Shown here in pieces: positions 33,033 through 40,913 of a DNA stretch of 64,000 nucleotides. Position 1 is the first letter of the stretch. Every line of letters begins with the position of its first letter. This DNA comes from Actinotalea sp. Marseille-Q4924 (GTDB lineage: Bacteria > Actinomycetota > Actinomycetes > Actinomycetales > Cellulomonadaceae): assembly GCF_916618755.1 (NCBI RefSeq), contig NZ_CAKAKB010000006.1, positions 1 to 64,000 of the forward strand, read 5' to 3'. The notes beneath the pieces were generated by a model. The model worked only from the letters and a program-made list of their open reading frames with translations. It did no database searches and was not told where the DNA came from. The translations under genes and the position numbers were made by a program.

Positions 33033-34568
33033 ATGACCACCGAGTGGCTGCTCGTCCTGCTCGTCGTGCTCCTCATCGCGGCCAACGCCCTGTTCGTGGC
33101 CGCGGAGTTCTCCCTCGTGACCGTCGATCGGCCCACCGTGGCTCGCCTGGCGGAGTCCGGTGACGCGGGAGCCGTCTCCATCCAGAAGGCCACCCGCTCG
33201 CTGTCCACGCAGCTGTCGGGCGCACAGCTCGGCATCACCGTCACCAGCCTCGTCGTGGGCTTCATCGCGGAGCCGTCGATCGCCACCCTGCTGCGCGGGC
33301 CCGTCGGCGCGGCGGGGCTCGACGACGGTGCCACCGCCGCCGTCTCCTTCGCGCTCGCGTTCGCCATCGCGACCGGCGCCCAGATGGTCTTCGGGGAGCT
33401 GGTGCCGAAGAACTGGGCGATCACCGAGCCCCTCGCCGTCGGTCGCGTGGTCGCCGGCCCCCAGCGCGGGTTCAGCTGGGCGACCCGGCCGCTGCTCCGG
33501 TTCCTCAACGGCACCGCCAACCGGGTCGTCCGAGCGTTCGGCGTCGAGCCGCAGGAGGAGCTCGCCTCGGCGCGCTCCGCGCAGGAGCTCGGGTCCCTCG
33601 CCGCCCGGTCGGCCGACCGGGGACTCCTCGACGAGGGCGCCGCCCACCGGGTCGCCCGGTCCGTCGAGCTCTCCGACCGCACCGCCGCCGACGCGATGAC
33701 CCCCCGGCCGCGCGTCCGGTTCCTCGACGCCGACGCGCCCGTCGACGAGGTGTTCCGCCTCGCCGCCCGCACCGGGCACGCGCGGTTCCCTGTCCTCGGG
33801 CAGGACGTGGACCACGTCGTCGGCGCGGTGCACTTCAAGCACGCCCTCGCCGTCCCCGCCGAGCGCCGGGCCGCCACGACCGTAGGCGAGATCGCCCGAC
33901 CCATCTCCGCCGTGCCCTCGGCGATGCCGCTGGACGCCGTCCTCGACGTGCTGCGTGAGGGGCTGCAGATGGCGATCGTCGTCGACGAGTACGACGGCAC
34001 CGACGGGATCATCACCCTGGAGGACCTCGTCGAGGAGATCGTCGGCGAGATCGAGGACGAGCAGGACCGTCCGGTGAACCGCCACCGGCGTCTGCCCGAC
34101 GGCACCTGGTCCCTGTCCGGCCTGCTGCGACCCGACGAGGTCGGGGAGCTCACCGGGCTCGACCTGCCGGAGGGTGAGGAGTCCGACACCCTCGGCGGCC
34201 TCGTCACCGAGCAGCTCGAGCGCTTCCCCGAGCCCGGCGACAAGGTCGTGCTCGACGCCCGCGACGAGAACGAGCGCGACGACGACGGGATCGCCGCCGC
34301 CGTCCGCGTCCGCCTGGAGGTGACCCGGCTGGACGGGCGGCGCGTCGACCGGCTCACGCTCACCGTGCTCGCCGCGGGGGACGACGAGGAGGCCAGGGAC
34401 ACGGACCGCGACGACCCGTCGACGGACCACCACGCCGACGACGCCGACGCCGCCGTGGTGAGGGCTCCCCTGCACGCCGACGCCGCAGCGCTGAACGAGG
34501 ACAGCGGGACCGGCGGGCCCCCGGTGCGGATCCGGCCCGAAGGATCTGAGGGAGACCACCATGGGTGA
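33033..34568 (+). CDS. CNNM/CorC-type membrane protein (hemolysin C family)
   Basis: A 511-residue protein with a DUF21/CNNM membrane domain (residues 1-180; helices near 5-25, 55-80, 95-120 and 130-155; conserved GELVPKNWA), two CBS domains (about 205-335; MTPR, FPVLGQD, DEYDGTDGIITLEDLVEEIV), and a C-terminal CorC_HlyC domain (about 350-430). An acidic, disordered tail of about 70 residues follows. Family members move or sense Mg2+ and other divalent ions. It forms an operon with the next, related gene, whose ATG overlaps its stop by eight bases. Confidence 0.88.
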   Translation: MTTEWLLVLLVVLLIAANALFVAAEFSLVTVDRPTVARLAESGDAGAVSIQKATRSLSTQLSGAQLGITVTSLVVGFIAEPSIATLLRGPVGAAGLDDGATAAVSFALAFAIATGAQMVFGELVPKNWAITEPLAVGRVVAGPQRGFSWATRPLLRFLNGTANRVVRAFGVEPQEELASARSAQELGSLAARSADRGLLDEGAAHRVARSVELSDRTAADAMTPRPRVRFLDADAPVDEVFRLAARTGHARFPVLGQDVDHVVGAVHFKHALAVPAERRAATTVGEIARPISAVPSAMPLDAVLDVLREGLQMAIVVDEYDGTDGIITLEDLVEEIVGEIEDEQDRPVNRHRRLPDGTWSLSGLLRPDEVGELTGLDLPEGEESDTLGGLVTEQLERFPEPGDKVVLDARDENERDDDGIAAAVRVRLEVTRLDGRRVDRLTLTVLAAGDDEEARDTDRDDPSTDHHADDADAAVVRAPLHADAAALNEDSGTGGPPVRIRPEGSEGDHHG

Positions 34569-35625
34569 CCTCACGGCGATCCTCATCGCCGTCGCGCTGC
34601 TGGCCGGCAACGCGTTCTTCGTCGGGGCGGAGTTCGCGCTCATCGCCGCCCGGCGCACCCAGATCGAGCCGCGCGCCGCGGAGGGGTCACGGCGGGCGCG
34701 CCTGACGCTGCGGGCCATGGAACGGGTGTCCCTCATGATGGCGGGCGCCCAGCTCGGCATCACGATGTGCTCGCTGGGCCTCGGCGCGATCGGCGAGCCG
34801 GCGGTCGCTCACCTCCTCGAGGTGCCGCTCGCCGCGGTCGGCATCGAGGGCGCGCTCCTGCACGGCATCGCGTTCGCCATCGCGCTGGCCGTCGTCGTGT
34901 TCCTGCACATGGTGCTCGGGGAGATGGTGCCGAAGAACATCGCCATCGCCGGCCCCGAACGGTCGGCACTGGTCCTCGGCCCGGTGCTCTACGGGGTCGT
35001 GCTCGTGCTCAAGCCGGTGATCGTGGCGCTCAACTGGGTCGCGAACGTCGTCCTGCGCGCCCTGCGGGTGGAGCCGAGGGACGAGGTGGCGTCCGCGTTC
35101 ACCGCCGACGAGGTCGCGGCGTTCATCGCCGAGTCCCGCGAGGAGGGGCTGATCGAGGAGGGCGAGGGCGAGCTGCTCGCCAGCGCGCTGACCCTCAGCG
35201 ACCAGCCCGTCCGTGCGGTGACCGTGCCGCTGGACGACCTGGTGACGCTGCCCGTGGGCGTGACGTACGCGCAGGCGGAGGAGGCCTGCGTCCGCACGGG
35301 CTTCTCCCGCTTCCCCATCGCCGACGACGCCGCGCACCTCGTGGGGTACGTCCACCTCAAGGACCTGCTCATGGTGCCGGACGGCATGCAGGACACCGCG
35401 GTGCCGCCCGGTCGGGTCCGGGCCCTCGCGCACATCTCCGCCGAGACGCCCCTGGACACCGCCCTCACCGCGCTCCAGGCGCGGGGAGCGCACCTGGCCG
35501 TCGTCCGCGACGGGCAGACGGTGCTGGGCGTCGCGATGTTCGAGGACGTCGTCGAGCGGCTCGTCGGCGAGGTCGCGGACGCGGCGCAGTCCGAGACGCC
35601 CCGGGACGCCCGCCGGACGCGCTGA
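34561..35625 (+). CDS. CNNM/CorC-type membrane protein, second member
   Basis: A 354-residue paralogue of the preceding protein. It has the DUF21 domain (residues 1-185; GEMVPKNIAIA) and a CBS pair (about 210-345; TVPLDDLVTL, FPIADDAAHLVGYVHLKDLL, LGVAMFEDVVERLV). It lacks the CorC_HlyC domain, so it is a shorter type. The GGGAGA sequence before ATG 34561 serves as the ribosome site. Adjacent long and short members of this family are common in actinobacteria and probably form heteromers. A strong terminator follows at 35704-35735. Confidence 0.88.
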   Translation: MGDLTAILIAVALLAGNAFFVGAEFALIAARRTQIEPRAAEGSRRARLTLRAMERVSLMMAGAQLGITMCSLGLGAIGEPAVAHLLEVPLAAVGIEGALLHGIAFAIALAVVVFLHMVLGEMVPKNIAIAGPERSALVLGPVLYGVVLVLKPVIVALNWVANVVLRALRVEPRDEVASAFTADEVAAFIAESREEGLIEEGEGELLASALTLSDQPVRAVTVPLDDLVTLPVGVTYAQAEEACVRTGFSRFPIADDAAHLVGYVHLKDLLMVPDGMQDTAVPPGRVRALAHISAETPLDTALTALQARGAHLAVVRDGQTVLGVAMFEDVVERLVGEVADAAQSETPRDARRTR

Positions 35626-35703
35626 CGCCCAGTAGCGCGGACGCCCGCAGGCCGCGCTGACGCCCGCACGTCGCCCCGCCCCGGCGGCCGGTCTCCCGAC
35701 ACG

Positions 35704-35735
35704 ACGAGGGCCGCCACAGACGTGGCGGCCCTCGT
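35704..35735. terminator. Bidirectional hairpin terminator
   Basis: ACGAGGGCCGCCAC (35704-35717) and GTGGCGGCCCTCGT (35722-35735) pair perfectly over 14 bp around the loop AGAC. It lies between the convergent CorC-like operon and the HesB-fold gene, so it can end both. Confidence 0.85.
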
Positions 35736-35771
35736 GCGGCCGGCTTCCGGCCCGATCGGTGGCGGGTGTGG

Positions 35772-36053
35772 TCAGCCCTGCGGCGCGAGCATGAAGCCGA
35801 CGCCCTCGGGCGACGCCGATGCGTCGAGCTGCTGGTCGGCGAGGACCTCTGACGTCTCGGACTCCACGAACACCCGGGTGCCCTCGGCGTCGATGACCTG
35901 GTCACCGTCGGCGGGCGCGGGGACGAGCGAGAGCTCGAAGCTGCCGGACTCCTGCTGGGACTTGGCGATCCGCAGACCGCCGTCGTCGGGCAGGCCCGCA
36001 CGCGTCGCGATGTCCTGGACGGCGTGCCGGGCGTTGTCGGTCAGGGTGAGCAT
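35772..36053 (-). CDS. HesB/IscA-fold protein lacking cysteines
   Basis: A 93-residue protein (MLTLTDNARHAVQDIATRAG, GLRIAKS, FELSLVPAPADGDQVIDAEG, RVFVESETSEVLAD). The strand order and length match the HesB/IscA family of Fe-S assembly proteins, but the three cysteines that bind iron or clusters in A-type carriers are all absent. A carrier role is therefore unlikely; this is a cysteine-free subgroup of unknown role. AAGGAG five bases before ATG 36053 sets the start. It stands alone. Confidence 0.8.
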   Translation of the reverse strand: MLTLTDNARHAVQDIATRAGLPDDGGLRIAKSQQESGSFELSLVPAPADGDQVIDAEGTRVFVESETSEVLADQQLDASASPEGVGFMLAPQG

Positions 36054-36406
36054 GCTGCTCCTTCGTGCCGGGATGGTGTGCCCGGTCCGTGGGGAGCGAC
36101 CGGGCCTCTCGAGCCCTTCCACCGTCACAAGGGCGCTCGTGGCATGCAAGGCGTGGACGCCGGTCGTCTCGGATGGCGAGAGAGAGCGCTCTGTCCGTGC
36201 GGGCCGCCTCACGAGCGACTTCCACATGCTGGACCCACCCCGGGTGAAGGAGGCCCGTACCGCTCCAGCGACGACGACCCGATGATCGTCCCCGTCGGCT
36301 CGGGCGCCGCCGCGCCACCAGTTTCGACGTGCGGCGGCACTCCCCCGGGTCTAGCGTCCCCGGCAGAGGCCCTCACAGGGCCCCATCACACGGAAGGGGA
36401 ACGGCC
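36054..36406. other. Divergent intergenic region before the YeaQ-like gene
   Basis: These 353 bases hold the promoters of the HesB-fold gene (minus) and the YeaQ-like gene (plus). TAGCGT at 36352-36357 may be the -10 element of the latter. Otherwise I see no gene, repeat or clear hairpin. Confidence 0.35.
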
Positions 36407-36667
36407 ATGGAGGTCAGCGGCATCATCAGTGCCATCATCATCGGGCTCATCATCGGAGCCCTGGGTCGGCTCTTCGCGCCCGGCAAGCAGAACATCTCGC
36501 TGATCGTCACGATCATCGTCGGCATCCTCGCTGCCTTCCTCGGCGCGTGGATCGTCCCGAGCGACGACGGCTTCAGCATCCTCACGCTCATCGTGCAGCT
36601 CGTCCTCGCGGTCATCGGCGTCATCATCGCCGCCCAGCTCCTGGGCCGTAGCCGCCGCCGCGCCTGA
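36407..36667 (+). CDS. GlsB/YeaQ/YmgE-family small membrane protein
   Basis: An 86-residue protein with three hydrophobic helices and the family pattern of the transglycosylase-associated group: GIISAIIIGLIIGALGRLFA, then a short polar loop with PGKQN, a second helix IIVGILAAFLGAWIV, and a third LIVQLVLAVIGVIIAAQLLG. The C-terminus is RSRRRA. Members are often stress-induced, although their molecular role is not known. GGAAGGGGA upstream supports ATG 36407. It is a single-gene unit followed by a palindrome and a strong hairpin. Confidence 0.9.
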   Translation: MEVSGIISAIIIGLIIGALGRLFAPGKQNISLIVTIIVGILAAFLGAWIVPSDDGFSILTLIVQLVLAVIGVIIAAQLLGRSRRRA

Positions 36668-36672
36668 CGGCT

Positions 36673-36690
36673 CGCTCCTCATGAGGAGCG
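36673..36690. promoter_or_regulatory. Perfect 18-bp palindrome
   Basis: CGCTCCTCATGAGGAGCG is fully self-complementary with no spacer, six bases after the stop of the YeaQ-like gene. It could be a protein-binding site or part of the termination region; the larger hairpin lies 15 bases further on. Confidence 0.5.
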
Positions 36691-36704
36691 CGACGCACGC
36701 CTGA

Positions 36705-36745
36705 CACCGGTGCCCGGTGACCGCCACGGTCGCCGGGCACCGGTG
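36705..36745 (+). terminator. 19-bp stem hairpin terminator
   Basis: CACCGGTGCCCGGTGACCG (36705-36723) pairs with CGGTCGCCGGGCACCGGTG (36727-36745) with a single T-G wobble and a three-base CCA loop. It follows the YeaQ-like gene and is very stable. Confidence 0.8.
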
Positions 36746-36792
36746 CGTCCGGCGGACGCACGCCACGACCCCGAACTGCGTCCGCGCCACCG

Positions 36793-36816
36793 CACCAACG
36801 CACCAACGCACCAACG
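36793..36816 (+). repeat. Tandem octamer CACCAACG, three copies
   Basis: Three perfect copies of CACCAACG lie head to tail between the terminator of the YeaQ-like gene and the galE promoter. Function unknown; slippage-prone or protein-binding iteron are both possible. Confidence 0.7.
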
Positions 36817-36925
36817 GCGGAGGATTGCCCGCGTTGCACGCGGCGAACTCTCCGCTGTCGCGGCGCGGAGGTGCACATCCGCACTCGGAGCGTGTTGACA
36901 TCTGTTCGTTCTCGTTCGATCGCGA

Positions 36926-36931
36926 TAGGGT
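36926..36931 (+). promoter_or_regulatory. -10 element of a probable leaderless galE promoter
   Basis: TAGGGT matches the actinobacterial TANNNT -10 consensus and ends six bases before ATG 36938, the spacing of leaderless transcripts; no Shine-Dalgarno sequence is present. TTGACA at 36895-36900 is too far for the same promoter (25 bases). The pentamer-rich stretch GTTCGTTCTCGTTCG (36904-36918) between them could be an operator. Confidence 0.5.
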
Positions 36932-36937
36932 GATCGC

Positions 36938-37912
36938 ATGACCTGGATGGTGACCGGAGGCGCCGGGTACATCGGCGCGCACGTGGTGCAGGCGTTCCTC
37001 GAGGAGGGCATGGACGTCGTCGTCGTCGACGACCTCTCCAGCGGGCACGCGGAGTTCGTCCCCGACGGGACGCCCCTGGTGCGGACCTCGATCCTCGACG
37101 GCCCGACGCTCGAGGCGACGATGCGCGAGCACGGCGTCACGGGGGTCGTCCACCTCGCCGGCTTCAAGTACGCCGGCGTCAGCGTCCAGCGACCGCTGCA
37201 CACCTACGAGCAGAACGTCACGGGGACCGCTCGCGTCCTGGAGGCCATGCAGACCACCGGCGTGGACGCCGTCGTCTTCTCCTCCTCCGCCGCGGTCTAC
37301 GGCACCCCCGACACGGACCTCGTCACCGAGGCGACCGCGACGGCGCCGGAGTCGCCCTACGGCGAGAGCAAGCTCATCGGCGAGTGGCTCCTGCGGGACC
37401 AGGCCACCGCCACGGCGGGCACGGACCGACCCCTGCGCCACACGTCGCTGCGCTACTTCAACGTGGTCGGCTCCGGGCGCGCGGACCTGTACGACTCCAG
37501 CCCGCACAACCTCTTCCCGCTGGTCATCGACGCCCTCCTCGAGGACAGGACGCCACGGATCAACGGCACGGACTACCCCACCCCCGACGGCACGTGCGTG
37601 CGGGACTACATCCACGTCGCGGACCTCGCTCGGTCCCACGTCGTCGCGGCACGGGTCCTGGCCGAGGGCGGCTCGCTCGAGCGCGTCTACAACCTCGGCA
37701 GCGGCGACGGCGTGTCCGTCCGGGAGATCATGACGACCATGGCCCAGGTGACGGGTATCGACTTCGAGCCGGTCGAGGGCCCGCCCCGACCAGGGGACCC
37801 AGCCCGCATCGTCGCCTCCGGGGAGCTCGCCGCGCGCGACCTCGACTGGAGCATGCGGCACTCCCTCGAGGAGATGGCCGCGTCAGCCTGGGAGGCCCGC
37901 CGCCCCCGCTGA
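36938..37912 (+). CDS. galE: UDP-glucose 4-epimerase
   Basis: A 324-residue extended short-chain dehydrogenase that interconverts UDP-galactose and UDP-glucose in the Leloir pathway and in envelope sugar synthesis. The NAD-binding motif TGGAGYIGAH is at residues 6-15, the catalytic Ser is in FSSSAAVYG (about 115), the YxxxK pair is in SPYGESKLIGEW (about 139-143), and the conserved C-terminal VRDYIHVADLA is near 225. The length is typical. The gene stands alone, probably with a leaderless promoter; no other gal genes are near. Confidence 0.93.
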   Translation: MTWMVTGGAGYIGAHVVQAFLEEGMDVVVVDDLSSGHAEFVPDGTPLVRTSILDGPTLEATMREHGVTGVVHLAGFKYAGVSVQRPLHTYEQNVTGTARVLEAMQTTGVDAVVFSSSAAVYGTPDTDLVTEATATAPESPYGESKLIGEWLLRDQATATAGTDRPLRHTSLRYFNVVGSGRADLYDSSPHNLFPLVIDALLEDRTPRINGTDYPTPDGTCVRDYIHVADLARSHVVAARVLAEGGSLERVYNLGSGDGVSVREIMTTMAQVTGIDFEPVEGPPRPGDPARIVASGELAARDLDWSMRHSLEEMAASAWEARRPR

Positions 37913-37973
37913 CCGCCGACGACGGCGCCGCGCGTCGCCCGCCCTCGGCGGTGGCGCGGGCCCGCCGGCCGGG

Positions 37974-38876
37974 TCAGCCGATCGCGCGCAGCTCGTCCAG
38001 GCGCGCGGCGGCCTCCTCGAGCACGGCCTCCGACCCCGCGTACACGCCCTCGGCCCGCGGCCAGTGCACGACGACGTCGGTGAAGCCGAGCGCCGCGGCC
38101 CGCTCGACGCCGTCCCGCAGCACGTCGAAGGACTCCAGCGAGAACACCGGGGCGGCGTCGACGTTGAGGTAGCGGTCGATCGAGCCCGGCGCCCGCCCCG
38201 CCGCTGCCAGCGCCTCCTCGAACCGACCGACCGTCCCGGCGAGGCGCTCCCACCAGGCCTCCTGCGCCTGTGCCGGGGAGAGGCCGTCGTCGTCGACGAC
38301 ACCGCCGTACGTCGCCCAGCCCTGGCCGTGCCGGGCGGCCACGGCCATCGCCCGCGGCCCGTTGGCGGCGACGACGAACGGCACGCGGGGCTGCTGCACG
38401 CACCCCGGGCGCATGCGGGCGCCGACGGCGGTGTAGTGCTCGCCCGTCCAGTCGGTGACCGGCCGTGTGAGGAGCCGGTCCATGAGGTCGACGAACTCGA
38501 CGAAGCGGTCGGTCCGCTGCCGGGCGCTCAGGCGCTCGCCGAGGACGTCGGCGTCCCAGCCGGTGCCGCCGGCGCCGAGGCCGAGCAGGAACCGGCCCCC
38601 GGTCACGTCGTCGAGGCCCATGACGTCCTTGGCGAAGGGCACGGGGTGCCGGTAGTTCGGGTGGGACACCCACGTGCCCAGCGGGATGCGCTCGGTGACG
38701 CCCGCCGCAGCCGCGAGCAGCGGCACGGTCGCCAGCCACGGCTCGTCCACGAGGGACTGCCAGGCGAGGTGGTCGTACGTCCAGGCGTGGTCGAAGCCGT
38801 ACTCCTCGGCCCGGCGCCACCGGTGCCGCGCCTCGGCCCAGCGGTCCTGCGGCAGCAGCACGATCCCGATCCGCAT
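37974..38876 (-). CDS. LLM-class flavin (F420)-dependent oxidoreductase
   Basis: A 300-residue luciferase-like TIM-barrel oxidoreductase (RIGIVLLPQDRW, RAEEYGFDHAWTYDHLAW, GRFLLGLGAGGTGWDADV, VPFVVAANGPRAMAVAARHG). Such actinobacterial proteins usually bind coenzyme F420 or FMN and reduce or oxygenate small molecules. AGGAGGAGGA lies just upstream of ATG 38876. It forms a unit with the metallopeptidase gene 51 bases upstream on the same strand. The substrate is unknown. Confidence 0.88.
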   Translation of the reverse strand: MRIGIVLLPQDRWAEARHRWRRAEEYGFDHAWTYDHLAWQSLVDEPWLATVPLLAAAAGVTERIPLGTWVSHPNYRHPVPFAKDVMGLDDVTGGRFLLGLGAGGTGWDADVLGERLSARQRTDRFVEFVDLMDRLLTRPVTDWTGEHYTAVGARMRPGCVQQPRVPFVVAANGPRAMAVAARHGQGWATYGGVVDDDGLSPAQAQEAWWERLAGTVGRFEEALAAAGRAPGSIDRYLNVDAAPVFSLESFDVLRDGVERAAALGFTDVVVHWPRAEGVYAGSEAVLEEAAARLDELRAIG

Positions 38877-38927
38877 GCGTCTCCTCCTCCTGTCCGGTGG
38901 CACGGCCACCCGCGGGACGGCTCCGGC

Positions 38928-39272
38928 TCAGCCCCAGCCGAGCTCGTGGAGCCGGTCGTCGTCGATGCCGAAGTGGTGCGCGACCTCGTGGACCACCGTG
39001 ACGGCCACCTCGTCGACGACCTCCTCGACGGAGTCGCAGATCGCGAGGGTCGGGTTGCGGAAGATCGTGATCCGGTCGGGCAGCGACCCGGCGGCCCACC
39101 AGCCGTCCCGCTCGGTGAGCGCGACACCCTCGTACAGGCCCAGCAGCTCGGGGTCGTCCTCGGGGGCGTCGTCCTCGACGAGCACCACGACGTTGTCCAT
39201 CGTCGCGGCCAGCTCGGGCGGGATCTGGTCGAGCGCGTCACGGACCGCGTCCTCGAACGCCTCGCGCGACAT
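38928..39272 (-). CDS. Minimal zincin-like metallopeptidase
   Basis: A 114-residue protein of the metallopeptidase family (DUF1025/Zincin_1). The first half (MSREAFEDAVRDALDQIPPE, NVVVLVEDDAPED) is followed by ITIFRNPTLAI and the HExxH zinc motif in VVHEVAHHFGIDDDRLHELG near residue 95, with a downstream Asp/Glu as likely third ligand. No signal peptide is present. Start ATG 39272 fits the family N-terminus. Substrates of this small family are not known. Confidence 0.88.
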   Translation of the reverse strand: MSREAFEDAVRDALDQIPPELAATMDNVVVLVEDDAPEDDPELLGLYEGVALTERDGWWAAGSLPDRITIFRNPTLAICDSVEEVVDEVAVTVVHEVAHHFGIDDDRLHELGWG

Positions 39273-39342
39273 GTCGACCACCGGAGCATTGTCCCTGATC
39301 GGCGGGCCTCCCGGGCGCGTCTCCGCGGTCCCGGGACCGGCT

Positions 39343-39371
39343 TTGGACATCCCCGCCGTGACCCGTATGCT
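39343..39371 (+). promoter_or_regulatory. Promoter of tRNA-Glu
   Basis: TTGGAC (39343-39348) and TATGCT (39366-39371) are separated by exactly 17 bases, a near-consensus primary sigma-factor promoter. Initiation would fall about 40 bases before the tRNA. Confidence 0.7.
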
Positions 39372-39420
39372 GTGCGAGGTCCACGGCGCGGTAACGTGAC
39401 GGGCGTCGATCGGAAGGTTG

Positions 39421-39493
39421 GCCCCCATCGTCTAGCGGCCTAGGACCCCGCCCTTTCACGGCGGTAGCACGGGTTCGAATCCCGTTGGGGGTA
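39421..39493 (+). tRNA. tRNA-Glu (anticodon TTC)
   Basis: A 73-base cloverleaf with acceptor GCCCCCA/TGGGGGT, anticodon stem CCGCC/GGCGG and loop CTTTCAC (TTC), and T-arm ACGGGTTCGAATCCCGT. CCA is not encoded. First of three clustered tRNA genes on the same strand. Confidence 0.95.
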
Positions 39494-39549
39494 CGAGCAG
39501 CACGGCTCAGCAGCACACGCAGTACCGGTATCCTTGTGATCCACCACAA

Positions 39550-39623
39550 GGCCCCGTAGCGCAGTTGGTTAGCGCGCCGCCCTGTCACGGCGGAGGTCGC
39601 GGGTTCAAGTCCCGTCGGGGTCG
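39550..39623 (+). tRNA. tRNA-Asp (anticodon GTC)
   Basis: A 74-base cloverleaf with acceptor GGCCCCG/CGGGGTC, D-arm AGCGCAGTTGGTTAGCGC, loop CTGTCAC (GTC) and T-arm GCGGGTTCAAGTCCCGT. A TATCCT hexamer at 39529-39534 may be its own -10 element. CCA is not encoded. Confidence 0.95.
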
Positions 39624-39665
39624 CTCGGCACACCGCCCGGTCATCTGACCGGGCGTCGGTGTCTC

Positions 39666-39741
39666 GGCCAGATAGCTCAGTTGGTAGAGCGTTCGACTGA
39701 AAATCGAAAGGTCCGCGGTTCGAACCCGCGTCTGGCCACCA
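39666..39741 (+). tRNA. tRNA-Phe (anticodon GAA)
   Basis: The cloverleaf has acceptor GGCCAGA/TCTGGCC, D-arm AGCTCAGTTGGTAGAGC, loop CTGAAAA (GAA) and T-arm CGCGGTTCGAACCCGCG. Here the 3' CCA (39739-39741) is encoded, unlike the two tRNAs before it. Confidence 0.95.
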
Positions 39742-39987
39742 GGACCACCAGCGGGCGCTGCGCCCGCCGCACGCATCCTCCGCCCCACCTGCCGTCGGCC
39801 GGTGGGGCGTCGTCGTCTCGCGGCAGGGGTCGCGCACGGCCGCCCGGCCCGGCAAGATCAACGGTGCGGCCGCGACGAATTGCCGAAGTCGCCCCGCGCC
39901 TGTTGGCTGTGGGACAGGATGAGCCTCGGGACGCCGCTGGACGGGCGGCCCTGGCCACACGACGAGGGACCCGAAGGACGTGGTGAG

Positions 39988-40404
39988 GTGCCGAGCACAC
40001 GCAGGACTCCGGGGCGCGACGAACGCCCGAGCATCGGCGAGCTGGTGAGCCAGCTGTCGGAGAAGCTGTCGTCACTCGTCCGCAACGAGATCCAGCTGGC
40101 CAAGGGGGAGCTGGCCGTCAAGGCGAAGCACGCCGGCACCGGGATCGGCCTCCTCGCCGGCGCGGCGCTGCTCGGCTTCTTCGGCTTCGCCGCCCTCATC
40201 ACCACGGCGATCCTCGGGCTCTCCAACGCGGTGTCCCCGTGGCTCGCGGCGCTCATCGTGGCGCTCGTGCTCCTCGTGATCGCGGCGGTCCTCGGGCTGC
40301 TCGGCAAGAAGGCCCTCGAGAAGGGGGTCCCGCCCACGCCGGACCGGGCGCAGCAGAACGTCAAGCTCGACGTGCAGGCCGTCAAGGAGGGGTTCCGCTC
40401 ATGA
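39988..40404 (+). CDS. Phage-holin-family (Holin_X-type) membrane protein
   Basis: A 138-residue protein. The N-terminus is an amphipathic helix (IGELVSQLSEKLSSLVRNEI, QLAKGELAVKAKHAG) followed by two membrane helices at about residues 52-75 and 85-108 and a short polar tail. The pattern is that of the actinobacterial phage-holin-family/DUF1469 proteins, which are ordinary chromosomal genes and no evidence of a prophage. GTG 39988 gives the family length; ATG 39919 would add 23 residues. The DUF3618 gene overlaps its stop, the usual pairing. Confidence 0.82.
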   Translation: MPSTRRTPGRDERPSIGELVSQLSEKLSSLVRNEIQLAKGELAVKAKHAGTGIGLLAGAALLGFFGFAALITTAILGLSNAVSPWLAALIVALVLLVIAAVLGLLGKKALEKGVPPTPDRAQQNVKLDVQAVKEGFRS

Positions 40405-40682
40405 GCACCACGTCCCGCGAGCAGATCGAGGCGGAGATCAGCCGCACGCGCGAGGAGCTGCGCACCACGGTCGACGAGCTGTCCGACCGGCTGAGCCCCA
40501 AGAACCTCGCGCAGGAGGCCACTGACGAGGTGAAGATCGCCGTCGCCGACCTCAAGCGCCGCGCGACCGGGGAGGTCCGCGCGCCGGACGAGCCCGAGGC
40601 GACGAGGACGGGCTGGATCCTGCTCGGCACGGGGGCCCTCGTGGCGCTCACCGTCGTCCGGAAGATCGTCAAGCGGCTCTGA
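40401..40682 (+). CDS. DUF3618-domain protein
   Basis: A 93-residue protein. The N-terminal DUF3618 motif (REQIEAEISRTREELRTTVD, ELSDRLSPKNLAQEA) is a coiled-coil-forming helix. A single membrane helix is near residues 70-88 (GWILLGTGALVALTVV), and the end is basic. ATG 40401 overlaps the holin-like gene's stop. The two proteins are often found together and may act as an envelope-associated complex of unknown purpose. Confidence 0.88.
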   Translation: MSTTSREQIEAEISRTREELRTTVDELSDRLSPKNLAQEATDEVKIAVADLKRRATGEVRAPDEPEATRTGWILLGTGALVALTVVRKIVKRL

Positions 40683-40913
40683 CGCCCGTCCGGCCCCGGC
40701 CGCCGTCCCTCGCCCCCTCCGCTCGCGGAATGGAGGGGGCGGTCCGTGCGTTGTCGGTGTCAACGGCTGTGATCGGCTGTGGGCGGCCTGCGGGCGGCTC
40801 GCTCCAACTGCCGCGGACCATGTACCGTTAGCGCACGACGAAGAACCAGCTCCTCGGGGCCGCTCGTGGTGACACGATGCCGCCCCGCTTCCACGTTAGA
40901 GGGGGTCGATGCC

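Noticed and set aside
36793-36816. Three CACCAACG copies as a CRISPR array or replication origin
   Set aside because: The units are only eight bases and abut with no spacers; no cas or replication genes are near.
39988-40404. A phage-holin-like protein as a sign of a prophage
   Set aside because: The family is a normal chromosomal actinobacterial gene paired with DUF3618, and no capsid, terminase, integrase or lysin genes are nearby.
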